64,000 bases of DNA from Pacificibacter marinus (GCF_900109555.1 NZ_FNZV01000013.1:1-64000), one strand, 5' to 3'; counted from the first letter of the stretch, positions 9,062 through 18,136 are shown. Numbers and translations are program-made. Notes: generated by a model not told the origin, from the letters alone.

Positions 9062-10543
9062 ATGCTAAACGAAATTCTTTTCGCGCTTGAAGCCGTTGCT
9101 ACGTGGCAAAACCTTCTCATCATGGCCGCAGGTATTTGGGGTGGGGTGATCGTTGGCGCGATCCCCGGCATGACAGGAACTATGGCAGTCACACTTGCAC
9201 TGCCCTTTACATTTTATATGGCACCTGTGCCTTCGATCCTGTTGCTTGTCGCGCTTTACAAAGGGTCGACTTATGGCGGGTCTGTGTCTGCGATCTTGAT
9301 CAAAACCCCTGGCACCGCATCTGCAGCTTGTACCGCACTGGATGGATATCCGTTGGCTCAACAAGGCAAGGCGGGCAAGGCGCTTAATATGGCGCTGTAT
9401 TCATCCGTTACAGGGGATTTCATCTCCAATCTATCGTTGATTTTCTTGGCTGCCCCGCTGGCTGTTTTGGCGCTGCGCGTCGGGCCTCCAGAGTATTTCA
9501 TGTTGATGCTTTTCGCCTTGTCGACCGTGGCAGGTGTGTCAGGCAATTCACTATTGCTTGGGTTAATCTCGGCTGCTTTGGGTCTTCTGCTCGCAACCGT
9601 CGGCGAGGATTTATACGGGTCATTCCGGTTTGCTTTTACCGACAATATGCAAGCAGGGCTGTCAGTCGCCCCTGTTTTGATCGGCTTGTTTGCACTGCCT
9701 GAACTGATAAAGCTTATTGTTTTCCGTGCCGCCAGTCGCGATATCGCGGCAAAGCTGGGGGATCAAAGTGTCACCCGCGCCGAATTTATGGGTTCGCTCA
9801 AATCCATCCTGCGCGGGTCAAGTATTGGTGTTGTCTTGGGGGCTATTCCTGGGATCGGGCCATCAGCCGCCGCGTTCTTTTCTTATGGTGAAGCGCAACG
9901 CAGCTCAAAGAATGGCGAAAACTTTGGTAAAGGCGAATTGGAAGGCATCGCAGCGTCCGAATCTGCCAACAACGGTGCTTGTGGTGCGACGATGATCCCG
10001 CTTTTGGCGCTGGGCGTGCCCGGTGATGTGATCACTGGCGTGATGCTTGGGGCGTTCATGATCCAAGGCCTGACGCCAGGGCCACTGTTGTTCCAGACCA
10101 ATATTCACGAAGTTTACATGCTGTTTATCGGCATGTTGATGTCATCAGTTTTGTTGTTTGGGGCCGGGAAAATGACCATGCGCATGTTTTCCTATGTGTC
10201 GCATATTCCGCAAACGCTTTTGACGCCCGTGGTCTTGTTGCTGTGCTTGTTTGGGATTTATTCGATTTCCTCAAGCATGTTCGATGTTGCTATTTTGCTC
10301 ATCATGGGCGTCGTGGGCTTTGGCATGTTCTTGATGAATATCCCCGCTGCGCCGTTCCTTATTGCCTTTATCCTTGGGCCGATGATCGAAGAAAATCTGC
10401 GCCGTGCTCTCGCGATTTCACGCGGAGACCCTGCGGTCTTGTTGTCTTCTCCAATCACATGGATTTTCGCTGTGCTGATTGTGTTTGTGATCGGGCTCAC
10501 CGTCCGCCGCGAAATTCAAAAATCAAAAATTAGAAAGGCCTAA
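9062..10543 (+). CDS. tctA: Tripartite tricarboxylate transporter large permease TctA
   Basis: The 493-residue translocation subunit with about 11-12 membrane helices. The TctA signature is clear: GVIVGAIPGMTGTMAVTLAL near the N-terminus and its internal repeat GVVLGAIPGIGPSAAAFFSY near residue 255. YGGSVSAILIKTPGT is another family hallmark. GGACGA precedes the ATG at a good distance. It works with TctB and TctC in the inner membrane. The stop lies only four bases before the next gene's ATG, so transport and the following deacylase are translationally linked. Confidence 0.94.
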   Translation: MLNEILFALEAVATWQNLLIMAAGIWGGVIVGAIPGMTGTMAVTLALPFTFYMAPVPSILLLVALYKGSTYGGSVSAILIKTPGTASAACTALDGYPLAQQGKAGKALNMALYSSVTGDFISNLSLIFLAAPLAVLALRVGPPEYFMLMLFALSTVAGVSGNSLLLGLISAALGLLLATVGEDLYGSFRFAFTDNMQAGLSVAPVLIGLFALPELIKLIVFRAASRDIAAKLGDQSVTRAEFMGSLKSILRGSSIGVVLGAIPGIGPSAAAFFSYGEAQRSSKNGENFGKGELEGIAASESANNGACGATMIPLLALGVPGDVITGVMLGAFMIQGLTPGPLLFQTNIHEVYMLFIGMLMSSVLLFGAGKMTMRMFSYVSHIPQTLLTPVVLLLCLFGIYSISSSMFDVAILLIMGVVGFGMFLMNIPAAPFLIAFILGPMIEENLRRALAISRGDPAVLLSSPITWIFAVLIVFVIGLTVRREIQKSKIRKA

Positions 10544-10547
10544 TGAA

Positions 10548-11744
10548 ATGAGCCTCCCTCTTGAAACCCCCACAGTCCACTCTGATTTGGGCACTGCCAA
10601 AGTGCATCTGGGGGCGTTGATCGGCTTTGACACAGTGTCGAAACATTCAAACCATGCGTTGATCGACCACATGGCAGCTCATTTTAATGCGCTTGGTGGA
10701 GACGTCACGATCTTGCTGGATGAAACAGGACAAAAATCCAACCTCGTTGCGCGGTTCGGCCCCGCAGATGTCCCAGGGGTGGTTTTGTCGGGGCATACGG
10801 ATGTGGTGCCCGCTGATGAAGGCAGCTGGATCACGCCACCTTTTGAAATGGATGAACGCGACAATCGCCTTTACGGGCGTGGCACTTGTGACATGAAGGG
10901 GTTTGGGGCTTGCGTCATGACGGCGGCAGAAACATTTTCCCAGATGGATCTCAAGCGCCCTATTTGGCTGTGTTTTTCTCATGACGAAGAAGTTGGGTGT
11001 CTGGGTGCCCCTGCGATTGCGCATTATCTTGCAACACAACCTGCGCCACCCGAGTTGGCCATCATCGGTGAGCCGTCAAACATGCGATTGGTTACGGGGC
11101 AAAAAGGAAAAATTGCGATGCGTGCTCATGTCAAAGGTACGTCTGGTCATTCGTCCTTTGCCCCAGATCACGTGAATGCCGTGGAATATGCAGGCCGGAT
11201 CATTGCCATGATTGCTGCGCGCGCGAAACGCTATGGCATTGAAGGGCCGTTTGATGCAGATTTTACTGTACCACATGCGACCATGCTCACCACGATGATC
11301 TCAGGAGGCGTTGCCACGAACGTGACACCTGATGCATGCCATTTTACCTTTGAGTTGCGGTCTATCAGCGGGATGGATCCCGAGGCAGATATGGCGGCAC
11401 TTCTTGCAGAGATCGATACTGAAATTTCAGCAGAGATGACGGCAAAAACCGATTCTTGTGGCGTGGAATGGGAACGTATTTTTGCCTACCCTGCCATGGG
11501 TGACGCGCGCCATACAGCCGGTTTTGAACGTTATGCAGGTCTGATGCCGAACTGGGGTGGAAAAGTTTCTTATGGGTCTGAAGGAGGCGTTTTTGAGACC
11601 ATTGGCCAAATACCGTCTGTCATCATTGGCCCAGGTTCGATTGATCAGGCACATAAGCCAAACGAATTTGTCGATTTGACACAGTTGTCGGACTGTCTGT
11701 CCTTTCTCGATCGTTTGTCTGAAGCCATGAGCACGGCCGCATAA
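10548..11744 (+). CDS. argE: M20-family deacylase (acetylornithine deacetylase ArgE/DapE-like)
   Basis: A cytoplasmic zinc peptidase-like amidohydrolase of 398 residues. The metal and catalytic signatures are all present: SGHTDVVPAD (metal His, catalytic Asp), YGRGTCDMKGFGA (bridging Asp), HDEEVGCLG (catalytic Glu pair) and IIGEPSNM. The dimerisation domain follows KGTSGHSS near residue 200. ArgE removes acetate from N-acetylornithine. Because this copy is four bases behind tctA, it may instead be catabolic, freeing an amino acid from an imported N-acyl derivative. That is an inference from gene order; substrate cannot be read from the sequence. Confidence 0.85.
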   Translation: MSLPLETPTVHSDLGTAKVHLGALIGFDTVSKHSNHALIDHMAAHFNALGGDVTILLDETGQKSNLVARFGPADVPGVVLSGHTDVVPADEGSWITPPFEMDERDNRLYGRGTCDMKGFGACVMTAAETFSQMDLKRPIWLCFSHDEEVGCLGAPAIAHYLATQPAPPELAIIGEPSNMRLVTGQKGKIAMRAHVKGTSGHSSFAPDHVNAVEYAGRIIAMIAARAKRYGIEGPFDADFTVPHATMLTTMISGGVATNVTPDACHFTFELRSISGMDPEADMAALLAEIDTEISAEMTAKTDSCGVEWERIFAYPAMGDARHTAGFERYAGLMPNWGGKVSYGSEGGVFETIGQIPSVIIGPGSIDQAHKPNEFVDLTQLSDCLSFLDRLSEAMSTAA

Positions 11745-11746
11745 AG

Positions 11747-11797
11747 GAGCAACGAACGAACAAGCCGAGCCAAACTTAGCGTTGCTCTAAGGCTCGG
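11747..11797. other. Interleaved inverted repeats at convergent gene ends (pseudoknot-like)
   Basis: Four arms interleave as A-B-A'-B'. GAGCAACG (11747-11754) pairs with CGTTGCTC (11780-11787), and CCGAGCC (11765-11771) pairs with GGCTCGG (11791-11797). Both pairs are perfect. The arrangement allows either two mutually exclusive hairpins or an H-type pseudoknot in the argE 3' end. The second half lies within the last codons of the convergent GntR gene. There is no T-tract. Confidence 0.5.
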
Positions 11798-12477
11798 TTG
11801 CGGGCGCTAATGATATGTTTGCGCATCAATGTGGTGGTCTGGTCGCAATCGCGCGCTTCCAAAGCGTCGATAACGCGCATGTGTTCTTGCATTGTGGGCA
11901 GCAAAACGGACAGGCTTAGCTGGGTTTGTTCCTGTTTGATCAAGCGAATTTTGATCATGTTGACGCGGTACGCATCACTGATAATCCGGTTGCCTAGGGC
12001 ATCAACGATTGTTGTGTGAAAGCCCCAGTCCACAGCTTGCGCTTGGGCAATTATGTCTTCGGGAATGTCTGAGGTGTTGGTGGGATCTTGGCATTGCTCA
12101 ATGATAATTTGATGCTTGGCACGAATTTCTTCGATTTGGTCATTCGGGGCCTCTCGCGTAAATCTCGCGATGGCTTCCGTTTCTATACAGAGGCGAAATT
12201 CAAACGCATCGCGGATCAAATTGAGATCAACATGGGCAATCTGCATACCGCGTTTGGGGATGGTTTTGATCAAGCCTTCCGTTTCAAGACGCGGGATCAG
12301 CTCTCGGATTGCACTGAGGCCAAGCCCTGTCAGCTCAACCAATTCACGTTGCGAAACAAACTGACCGGGACGTAAAGTGTGAGCCAAAAGATGTTGGGTG
12401 AAACTGCCATACGCTTGCTCGCGCTGGCTGTCGGGCTTTGCCGCCTGCAAGGGTGTCTTTGGGTTTGTAAGTGGCAT
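11776..12477 (-). CDS. GntR-family (FCD) transcriptional regulator
   Basis: A 233-residue regulator with a winged helix-turn-helix at residues ~20-90 (FVSQRELVELTGLGLSAIRE; GLIKTIPKRGMQI). A C-terminal FCD ligand-binding domain follows, whose metal-site residues are visible in DWGFHTTIVDALGN, MQEHMRVIDAL and MRKHI. It follows the aldolase/isomerase/kinase genes on the same strand, past a terminator-like hairpin. It is the obvious candidate to control that island and the TRAP operon through the tandem palindrome at 16939. FCD regulators usually sense sugar acids or other carboxylates. Autoregulation is possible. Confidence 0.9.
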   Translation of the reverse strand: MPLTNPKTPLQAAKPDSQREQAYGSFTQHLLAHTLRPGQFVSQRELVELTGLGLSAIRELIPRLETEGLIKTIPKRGMQIAHVDLNLIRDAFEFRLCIETEAIARFTREAPNDQIEEIRAKHQIIIEQCQDPTNTSDIPEDIIAQAQAVDWGFHTTIVDALGNRIISDAYRVNMIKIRLIKQEQTQLSLSVLLPTMQEHMRVIDALEARDCDQTTTLMRKHIISARNRALEQR

Positions 12478-12567
12478 CCGTTGTCTCCAGCATTGTGAGG
12501 TTGCGGGTGATCCATGCGCATCGCGCCGCTACCTTGCTTGTTCAGATATGTCACAGCTGCATCAAAC

Positions 12568-12613
12568 AAAAAAGTCTCTGACCACGCTTATAACATATAT
12601 TGCGCGTGGTCAG
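12568..12613 (-). terminator. Intrinsic terminator after the aldolase gene
   Basis: Read on the minus strand, CTGACCACGC and GCGTGGTCAG form a perfect 10-bp stem (12604-12613 with 12578-12587) around a 16-nt AT-rich loop, followed closely by a run of T. It lies between the aldolase stop and the GntR start, so it should end the kinase-isomerase-aldolase transcript and leave gntR separately expressed. The loop contains TAACATATA, which resembles half of the TAACATGTTA operator upstream of the island; a dual role as a regulator site is possible but unproven. Confidence 0.65.
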
Positions 12614-12631
12614 AAAGCTGTGGTCGTATTG

Positions 12632-13531
12632 TTATGCAGAAGCCATCACTGCATCAAACGCTTCGATCAAAACCAAAGCATCTGCGTCAGGTAAAGGTAT
12701 CAACGGCGGGCGTGGTGCTACAAAAGATGCATCGCCATTGACGTGCGCAGTGAGAACTTTGACCGCTGGAATGATCGGGCGAGATACGACCATTTCAACG
12801 ATTTTGGTCACGGCTGCCCCATCGCTGCCACCATGGATGATATCGCGCAACAGGCTTGGCATAAAGTTGGCTGTGCCGCAGATCGATCCTTGGGCTCCAT
12901 GCGCCATAGCACGTGGCAATTGGCGCTCGTCGCCAACCAAAATTGCGATATCACCGTGCGCTGCCAAATACGCTTCGGTCGAGCCCCAATCGCCTGAGCT
13001 ATCTTTGATGCCTGTGACAATGCCAGGATATGCGGCGCGGATGCGGGACACCAAAGACACCGAAATCGGCACGGCAGTTTGACCGGGGATGTGGTACAAG
13101 ATCACATCTTTCAAAGGCGTGCCAATTTTGTCGAAAACGGCGCTGAACCAATTGAACAGCCCGTCATCGCAGATGCCTTTCATAAAAAACGGTGGCGCCA
13201 ACAAAAGACCACAGGCACCGTCTTCATAAGCTGCGCAGGCCAGTGCCGCGGCATCGTCAATGCCAGACGCGATGACGCCCGCATGGATGCGTGCGGTGTC
13301 AGGCAAAGCTTTGGCAACTTCTGTCATCATCGCACGACGATCTGAAAGACTAATCCCGTACCCTTCGCTGGTGGTGCCAAACAATGTGACGCCATCGCAG
13401 CCATTGGCCAGCATGGTTTTCGCGTGCTGAACGGTTTTCATAAGGTCGACATTGCCGTCTTTATCAAACGGCGTGACCATAGCGGCTGACAAACCAAAGA
13501 TACTGGAAGTGTTTGTGGATGGCTGAGACAT
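12632..13531 (-). CDS. Dihydrodipicolinate synthase / N-acetylneuraminate lyase-family aldolase
   Basis: A class I aldolase of the DapA superfamily, about 299 residues. GTTSEGYGISLSDR (the GTTGE-type pyruvate loop), ILYHIPGQTAVP (conserved Tyr) and VTGIKDSSGD (Schiff-base Lys near residue 160) are all in place. Family members make or cleave 2-keto-3-deoxy sugar acids, sialic acid, hydroxyproline-derived compounds or dihydrodipicolinate. With sugar isomerase and kinase genes upstream on the same strand, a catabolic 2-keto-3-deoxy acid aldolase is more likely than lysine synthesis. I start at MSQPSTNTSS (13531); the longer frame to 13699 would overlap the isomerase gene. Confidence 0.88.
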   Translation of the reverse strand: MSQPSTNTSSIFGLSAAMVTPFDKDGNVDLMKTVQHAKTMLANGCDGVTLFGTTSEGYGISLSDRRAMMTEVAKALPDTARIHAGVIASGIDDAAALACAAYEDGACGLLLAPPFFMKGICDDGLFNWFSAVFDKIGTPLKDVILYHIPGQTAVPISVSLVSRIRAAYPGIVTGIKDSSGDWGSTEAYLAAHGDIAILVGDERQLPRAMAHGAQGSICGTANFMPSLLRDIIHGGSDGAAVTKIVEMVVSRPIIPAVKVLTAHVNGDASFVAPRPPLIPLPDADALVLIEAFDAVMASA

Positions 13532-13649
13532 GTAAATGCTTTCTATAGCGATGGGGTTGGCGTTGCCGCGTGATTTGCGGCGTGACATGTGAAAATAAAT
13601 TGGCAAAAGCACAGCCCGTGACAGGCTGGCTTGATCTATGCAAAAGGCG

Positions 13650-15251
13650 TCAAAGCGGGGTGCCACACCACGATACAAGGATGCCCAATTCAGCAGCAAG
13701 TGCCGCTTTGGTCAGGGCTGCATCGCGTGCGTCTTGCGGGGTGTTGGCGTAGGCAACTTGAATGTGGTTGGCTTTGTGGCGGGCCATCAATTGATCGCGG
13801 TCCACGCCGTGCAAAACCGCATGCATGATCGGCCATTGTGGCGTTGTGGCCTGACTGCGACGTTCGGTTTCGGCGTCGGGCAGCGCCACGACGGACCCCA
13901 ATCCAATATCCATGCGCAACACATCTCCATCGACGAACAGCCGCGACCACACGATGTCGCCAGGTTTGGCGGTGCCTTTCAATGTACCGCCACCAAGTTT
14001 GAAATACATTTCAGGTTGGCGCAGACTTTCAGTGCCGCGCCATCCGTCGATGTGGTGTGCTGGCGGGGTCGCACCAGATATTTCAAATACCCAAACAAAG
14101 TCATCCACTGTGCCGCTGCGATCCATATCGCCCCAGCGAATGTCATGCAGCGTGGTTTCCACAGGTTGACCAAGCGCGCGGTGCACGCGGTTCGTCAAAA
14201 TGCCATCAATACCAGCGCATTCATCGACTTCATTGAAATGCACAATGGCCTGACCCGAACGGATTGGAACACCCGAGCGGGACGGCGCATCAGGGCGGTC
14301 GTCATTGTTCAGCATGCCTTCGACCAAATCGGACGCTGGCAGTAAATCTTTGAGCCCTTGTTGGTACTGAATGCCAATCGCTTCGCAGTCGAAATCTTGG
14401 GCTAGGCGGCACGCTGCAATATACATGCGGCATTGGTCCAACACCTGCGCGCGGGTCAGTTCCGTGGCTGGATCGTTGCCGAAATGGAATGTCATGCCAG
14501 TATTTTCAAGCCACGCCAAAACGGTTTCAGCCTCAGCATCCGTGACTTGGGTGGTTTCATAATAAAGCGTTGATTGGGAGAGGCGTTCTTTGAACATCCC
14601 CAAAGGTGCCATCAAAGCATCGGGCACAATCGCGTTGTACATGCCCATGCACCCTTCGTCGAAAACGCCCAAGATCACTTTGTTACGGCGAATATCTGTG
14701 GCGATGTCTTTTGCCAATTTGCTTTGCGCCGCAGCTGTTGCCGGATCGAACTCTCGCACATGCGATGTGTCATGGGTGACTGTGCCTGTGGCAAGCCATT
14801 CATCGAGTTTGTCCAAAAAGAACGCGTCGTCAAAGTTTTCGCTCCACAGCGTTGAATACGGCACGCCAGCTTTTGTCAACGATCCGTTCAGGTTTAACAT
14901 GCCGACCAAACCAGGCCACTGGCCAGACCAATTGGCCACGGTCAAAATCGGTCCGCGATGGTGCATTAAGCCGGGCAAAACATGGTGAGAGTATTGCCAG
15001 ACCGCTTCGGACACAATCACTGGGGCATCGGGATCGATCCCTGCAAAGGCATTCATGCCCGCGCGCTGCGATGATAAAAAACCATGCTCGGACTCTGCAT
15101 TATACGGGTGCGCACGGCGCAAAGTGCGACCCCGCGCTTCTACCGCTTTGGTCAGAGATTTTTCCAACTCAGCTTGCGCAGGCCAGCAGATTTTATTGGC
15201 GCTTTCACGCAGATCGCCACTGGCGAACAAGAGGATTTCTGGGGTGTTCAT
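13650..15251 (-). CDS. L-fucose isomerase-like protein
   Basis: A 533-residue protein that reads as a member of the fucose/arabinose isomerase-like family, which interconverts aldoses and ketoses using a divalent metal. Visible features include an N-terminal Rossmann-like part, LGVFDEGCMGMYNAIVPDAL in the middle domain, and an acidic/His stretch AIVHFNEVDECAG in the C-terminal part. It starts one base after the kinase stop, so the two are tightly coupled. FucI-type enzymes also act on D-arabinose, giving D-ribulose, which would fit the neighbouring D-ribulokinase-type kinase. Substrate is an inference; I cannot confirm every metal ligand by eye. Confidence 0.78.
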   Translation of the reverse strand: MNTPEILLFASGDLRESANKICWPAQAELEKSLTKAVEARGRTLRRAHPYNAESEHGFLSSQRAGMNAFAGIDPDAPVIVSEAVWQYSHHVLPGLMHHRGPILTVANWSGQWPGLVGMLNLNGSLTKAGVPYSTLWSENFDDAFFLDKLDEWLATGTVTHDTSHVREFDPATAAAQSKLAKDIATDIRRNKVILGVFDEGCMGMYNAIVPDALMAPLGMFKERLSQSTLYYETTQVTDAEAETVLAWLENTGMTFHFGNDPATELTRAQVLDQCRMYIAACRLAQDFDCEAIGIQYQQGLKDLLPASDLVEGMLNNDDRPDAPSRSGVPIRSGQAIVHFNEVDECAGIDGILTNRVHRALGQPVETTLHDIRWGDMDRSGTVDDFVWVFEISGATPPAHHIDGWRGTESLRQPEMYFKLGGGTLKGTAKPGDIVWSRLFVDGDVLRMDIGLGSVVALPDAETERRSQATTPQWPIMHAVLHGVDRDQLMARHKANHIQVAYANTPQDARDAALTKAALAAELGILVSWCGTPL

Positions 15252-16910
15252 TTAAGTATCTCCTGCTGAAGTCATGAGTGTGCGATACGCGGCAAAATCC
15301 GCCTGCATTTTTAAAAAGACGGCATATTTGGCATCGTGATAACGCTGAACACCATCACTGCGCGGGGTAATCGTGGCGGCGGGGCCGCTCATGTCGCGCA
15401 TGGCATCTTGTAGCGTGGTGAACTGCCCCGCAGCTGTGGCCCCCAACATGGCGCTGCCCAACAGCACAGGTTCCTGTGTGGCAGGTTGCAAGATTTTCAG
15501 CCCAGTCGCATCGGCATGTTCACGTAAATACAACGCATTGCGCGCAAGGCCGCCGCTGACAACGATTGTATCAATGTTAGCACCCTTGTCGTTCATCGCA
15601 TCAATGATTTGCCGCGTGCCGTAGGCCAACGCTTGGATCGTTGCTAGATATTGCAGAGCCAGATCAAGCGTGCCGCATTCTTTGGATAGACCCGTGATTG
15701 CACCTTTGCGCGACGGATCCGCCAGCGGCGCTCGATTGCCGTGAAAATCGGGTTGTACATGTACGTGCCGCGTCAACGCGTGTGTGTCCGTGGCTCCACC
15801 TGCTTGCTCGATCAATACGTCTTCTAAAAGATCATAGATGGTCTTGTCTGTGGTTTTGGCTTGCAAACGCAAATCTGCGGTGGCGGAATGTCCATCCAAC
15901 ACGCGATCAATCAACGCACCAGCCATGGATTGGCCAGCTTCATTAACCCATTGCTGCGTGCCCATGACTGAAAAATATGGTCCCCATACACCAGAGACAA
16001 AAGTGGGCTCTTGGGTGACTGCAATGTGGCAGGCTGAGGTGCCGCTGATCAATGCTAAACGTGCGCTATTGTCGGATTGATTGGTGTCGACTGACGCAAT
16101 GCCCAGCGTGCCCAAAGCACCCGCATAGGCGTCAATCATGCTCGCTGCAACTGGTGTGCCTTGCAGTAATCCCAATTCTGCCGCAGCGGCTTTTGTCAGA
16201 CCTGCATCAATAGCGGCGCCAGGGGCTGCGAATTGATTGCCAATTTTGCCAGCATTGTTTTCCAGCAGGCTTCCAAGGCCGATGGAGTTAAAGAAACCAT
16301 CATCCCAACCTTGGCCTTCGCAACCATTTTTGCCCTGATAGGTCCATTTGCATGTGGCGCTACACAAGGATCTGACTTTGCTGCCTGTCGCGCGGTGGAC
16401 CAGCCAATCGGGCAGATCAAAGAAATGCGCCGCCTGGGCAAAAGCATCGGGCATGTTTTCTTTCAGCCACAACAGTTTCGGCACTTCCATTTCTGGTGAT
16501 ATAGTGCTGCCTGTAAACTGCAAAATGGGGTGCGCTTGTGCATCAATGCGCGCTGCCTGATCAATGGCGCGGTGATCCATCCAGACGATGATGTTACGCT
16601 CGTTTTGCCCTGAGGGGTTGACGGACACCGGCTGTAAATCACTATCCATCACAACCAGAGAACAGGTCGCATCAAAGCCGATGCCTTTGACCTGATTTGG
16701 TGTGATGTTACCTGCGCTCATGACAGCTTTGGTTGCCTCGCAAATAGCGGACCATATGTTAGATGAGGATTGTTCGACAAAATCCGGTTTCGGGTGGAAT
16801 GTTTCGATTGCTACAGAATGGCTCGCGATCAGTGTGCCGTGTTGATCGAATGCGCCAGTGCGTGCGCTGCCTGTTCCCACATCGATTCCAAGGAATAATG
16901 GTTGCGTCAT
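15252..16910 (-). CDS. FGGY-family carbohydrate kinase (D-ribulokinase type)
   Basis: A two-domain sugar kinase of 552 residues in the FGGY fold. The N-terminal phosphate motif is FLGIDVGTGSARTGAFD; VWMDHRAIDQA and the C-terminal ATPase-fold strand VSGGLARNALYLREHAD are typical. It carries the TCSLVVMD stretch around residue 85, a signature reported for the D-ribulokinase branch (human FGGY and yeast YDR109C). That suggests D-ribulose to D-ribulose 5-phosphate. It leads the minus-strand operon kinase-isomerase-aldolase. The tandem TAACATGTTACC repeat sits 29-52 bp before its start. Confidence 0.85.
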   Translation of the reverse strand: MTQPLFLGIDVGTGSARTGAFDQHGTLIASHSVAIETFHPKPDFVEQSSSNIWSAICEATKAVMSAGNITPNQVKGIGFDATCSLVVMDSDLQPVSVNPSGQNERNIIVWMDHRAIDQAARIDAQAHPILQFTGSTISPEMEVPKLLWLKENMPDAFAQAAHFFDLPDWLVHRATGSKVRSLCSATCKWTYQGKNGCEGQGWDDGFFNSIGLGSLLENNAGKIGNQFAAPGAAIDAGLTKAAAAELGLLQGTPVAASMIDAYAGALGTLGIASVDTNQSDNSARLALISGTSACHIAVTQEPTFVSGVWGPYFSVMGTQQWVNEAGQSMAGALIDRVLDGHSATADLRLQAKTTDKTIYDLLEDVLIEQAGGATDTHALTRHVHVQPDFHGNRAPLADPSRKGAITGLSKECGTLDLALQYLATIQALAYGTRQIIDAMNDKGANIDTIVVSGGLARNALYLREHADATGLKILQPATQEPVLLGSAMLGATAAGQFTTLQDAMRDMSGPAATITPRSDGVQRYHDAKYAVFLKMQADFAAYRTLMTSAGDT

Positions 16911-16938
16911 TGCGGTCCGCCCTAATTGTCAATATCTC

Positions 16939-16962
16939 TAACATGTTACCTAACATGTTACC
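16939..16962. promoter_or_regulatory. Tandem 12-bp palindromic operator
   Basis: TAACATGTTACC occurs twice in exact tandem (16939-16950 and 16951-16962). Each copy contains the perfect 10-bp palindrome TAACATGTTA, and the junction forms a further dyad, ATGTTACCTAACAT. It lies in the 230-bp divergent gap between the kinase operon and the TRAP operon, closer to the kinase start. Two dimers on the same DNA face one helical turn apart would fit. The likely binder is the FCD GntR regulator encoded at 11776-12477; this is inferred from context only. Confidence 0.7.
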
Positions 16963-17140
16963 TTGACAGTAGGCAATAAGTTTGTCAGTGTTTGGCTATC
17001 GATGTGCATCGCTTTGCTGCACGGTCTATGAAATACTAAGCCTGACATGGGCGTGATGCGTTACTCGGATGAGAGGACATTCAAGCGACTGAAAGCATTG
17101 TGCGCAGTCTTAAGAACACATAAGTGGAGGAACTTCAGTG

Positions 17141-18136
17141 ATGATGAAAACAACCCGGCGCGCCTTTGGCGTCCTGACGGCGGCCTTGCTGGCAAGCACA
17201 GCATTCGCGGCTGACGACAAAGTGACCTTGCGCCTTTCGACGCCAGCGTCTGAAACAGATCAGCGCTCTATTGCGTTGGCAGAGGTGTTTGGCCCTGCGA
17301 TTGCTGATTTCGCAACGTATGAGCCACATTACAATTCGTCCTTGATCGCACAGGGGGCTGAACTGGAATCCATCGCATCTGGCGATTTGGAAATGTCCAT
17401 CACGTCAGCGCAAGAATTGGCGCAGTTTTTCCCCGAGTTTTCTATCTTTGCCACGGGTTATGTTCATCAAGATGCCGCGCATCAGGTCGCAGTCTTCAAT
17501 GCACCTTTGATGGATAGCTTTAAAAACACTGTCGAATCTGAGCTGGACGTCAAATTGCTGTCCGTCATGTACTTGGGTCGTCGTCACGTGAACTTGCGTC
17601 AGTCTAAAGATGAGCTGACAGTCACCACACCTGCGGATTTGGCGGGCGTAAATTTGCGGATGCCAGGTACGGATGCGTGGCAGTTCCTTGGCAAAGCGCT
17701 GGGCGCAAATCCAACACCAATGGCATTCACCGAAGTCTACACAGCGCTTCAAACGGGTTCTGTTGATGGTCAAGACAACCCACTGCCCACTGTTGTTGAC
17801 GCTAAATTCTACGAAGTGACCAAACAAATCGCGCTGACATCGCATCTGGTTGATCTCAACTATATCGCTCTGTCCAAATCCACTTGGGATGGGCTTTCAG
17901 CTGATCAACAAGCCACACTTCAAGCCGCAGCAGATGCCGCAGCAGAAGTGGCCCGCCAAGCTCAACTGGCGAAAGAAGACGATTTGGTCGCCTTTTTGAC
18001 TGAAAAAGGTTTGGACATTTACGAGCCAGATTTGGCTGCATTCCGCAGTCACGTTCAAGAACAGTATGTCGGCACAGATTTCGCGGCCTCTTGGCCCGAG
18101 GGCGTGTTGGCTGACATCAACGCACTGGGCAACTAA
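17141..18136 (+). CDS. dctP: TRAP transporter substrate-binding protein (DctP family)
   Basis: The periplasmic receptor of a TRAP transporter, about 331 residues. The signal peptide runs to ALLASTAFA before ADDKVTLRLSTPASETD. The conserved ligand arginine region is LAGVNLRMPGTDAWQ, followed by PMAFTEVYTALQTGSVDGQ, the DctP hallmark. GGAGG lies 10 nt before the ATG at 17141; a GTG at 17138 is equally placed. It opens dctP-dctQ-dctM and is followed by a stem-loop. TRAP receptors mostly bind carboxylates or sugar acids, so with the divergent sugar genes the ligand may be an aldonate, uronate or related compound. Confidence 0.93.
   Translation: MMKTTRRAFGVLTAALLASTAFAADDKVTLRLSTPASETDQRSIALAEVFGPAIADFATYEPHYNSSLIAQGAELESIASGDLEMSITSAQELAQFFPEFSIFATGYVHQDAAHQVAVFNAPLMDSFKNTVESELDVKLLSVMYLGRRHVNLRQSKDELTVTTPADLAGVNLRMPGTDAWQFLGKALGANPTPMAFTEVYTALQTGSVDGQDNPLPTVVDAKFYEVTKQIALTSHLVDLNYIALSKSTWDGLSADQQATLQAAADAAAEVARQAQLAKEDDLVAFLTEKGLDIYEPDLAAFRSHVQEQYVGTDFAASWPEGVLADINALGN

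Noticed and set aside
13532-13699. 56-codon N-terminal extension of the DapA-like aldolase
   Set aside because: It overlaps the isomerase gene and lacks similarity to the family N-terminus.
16963-16990. TTGACA -35 box for the TRAP operon
   Set aside because: No acceptable -10 element at 16-18 bp, and too far from the dctP start to decide.
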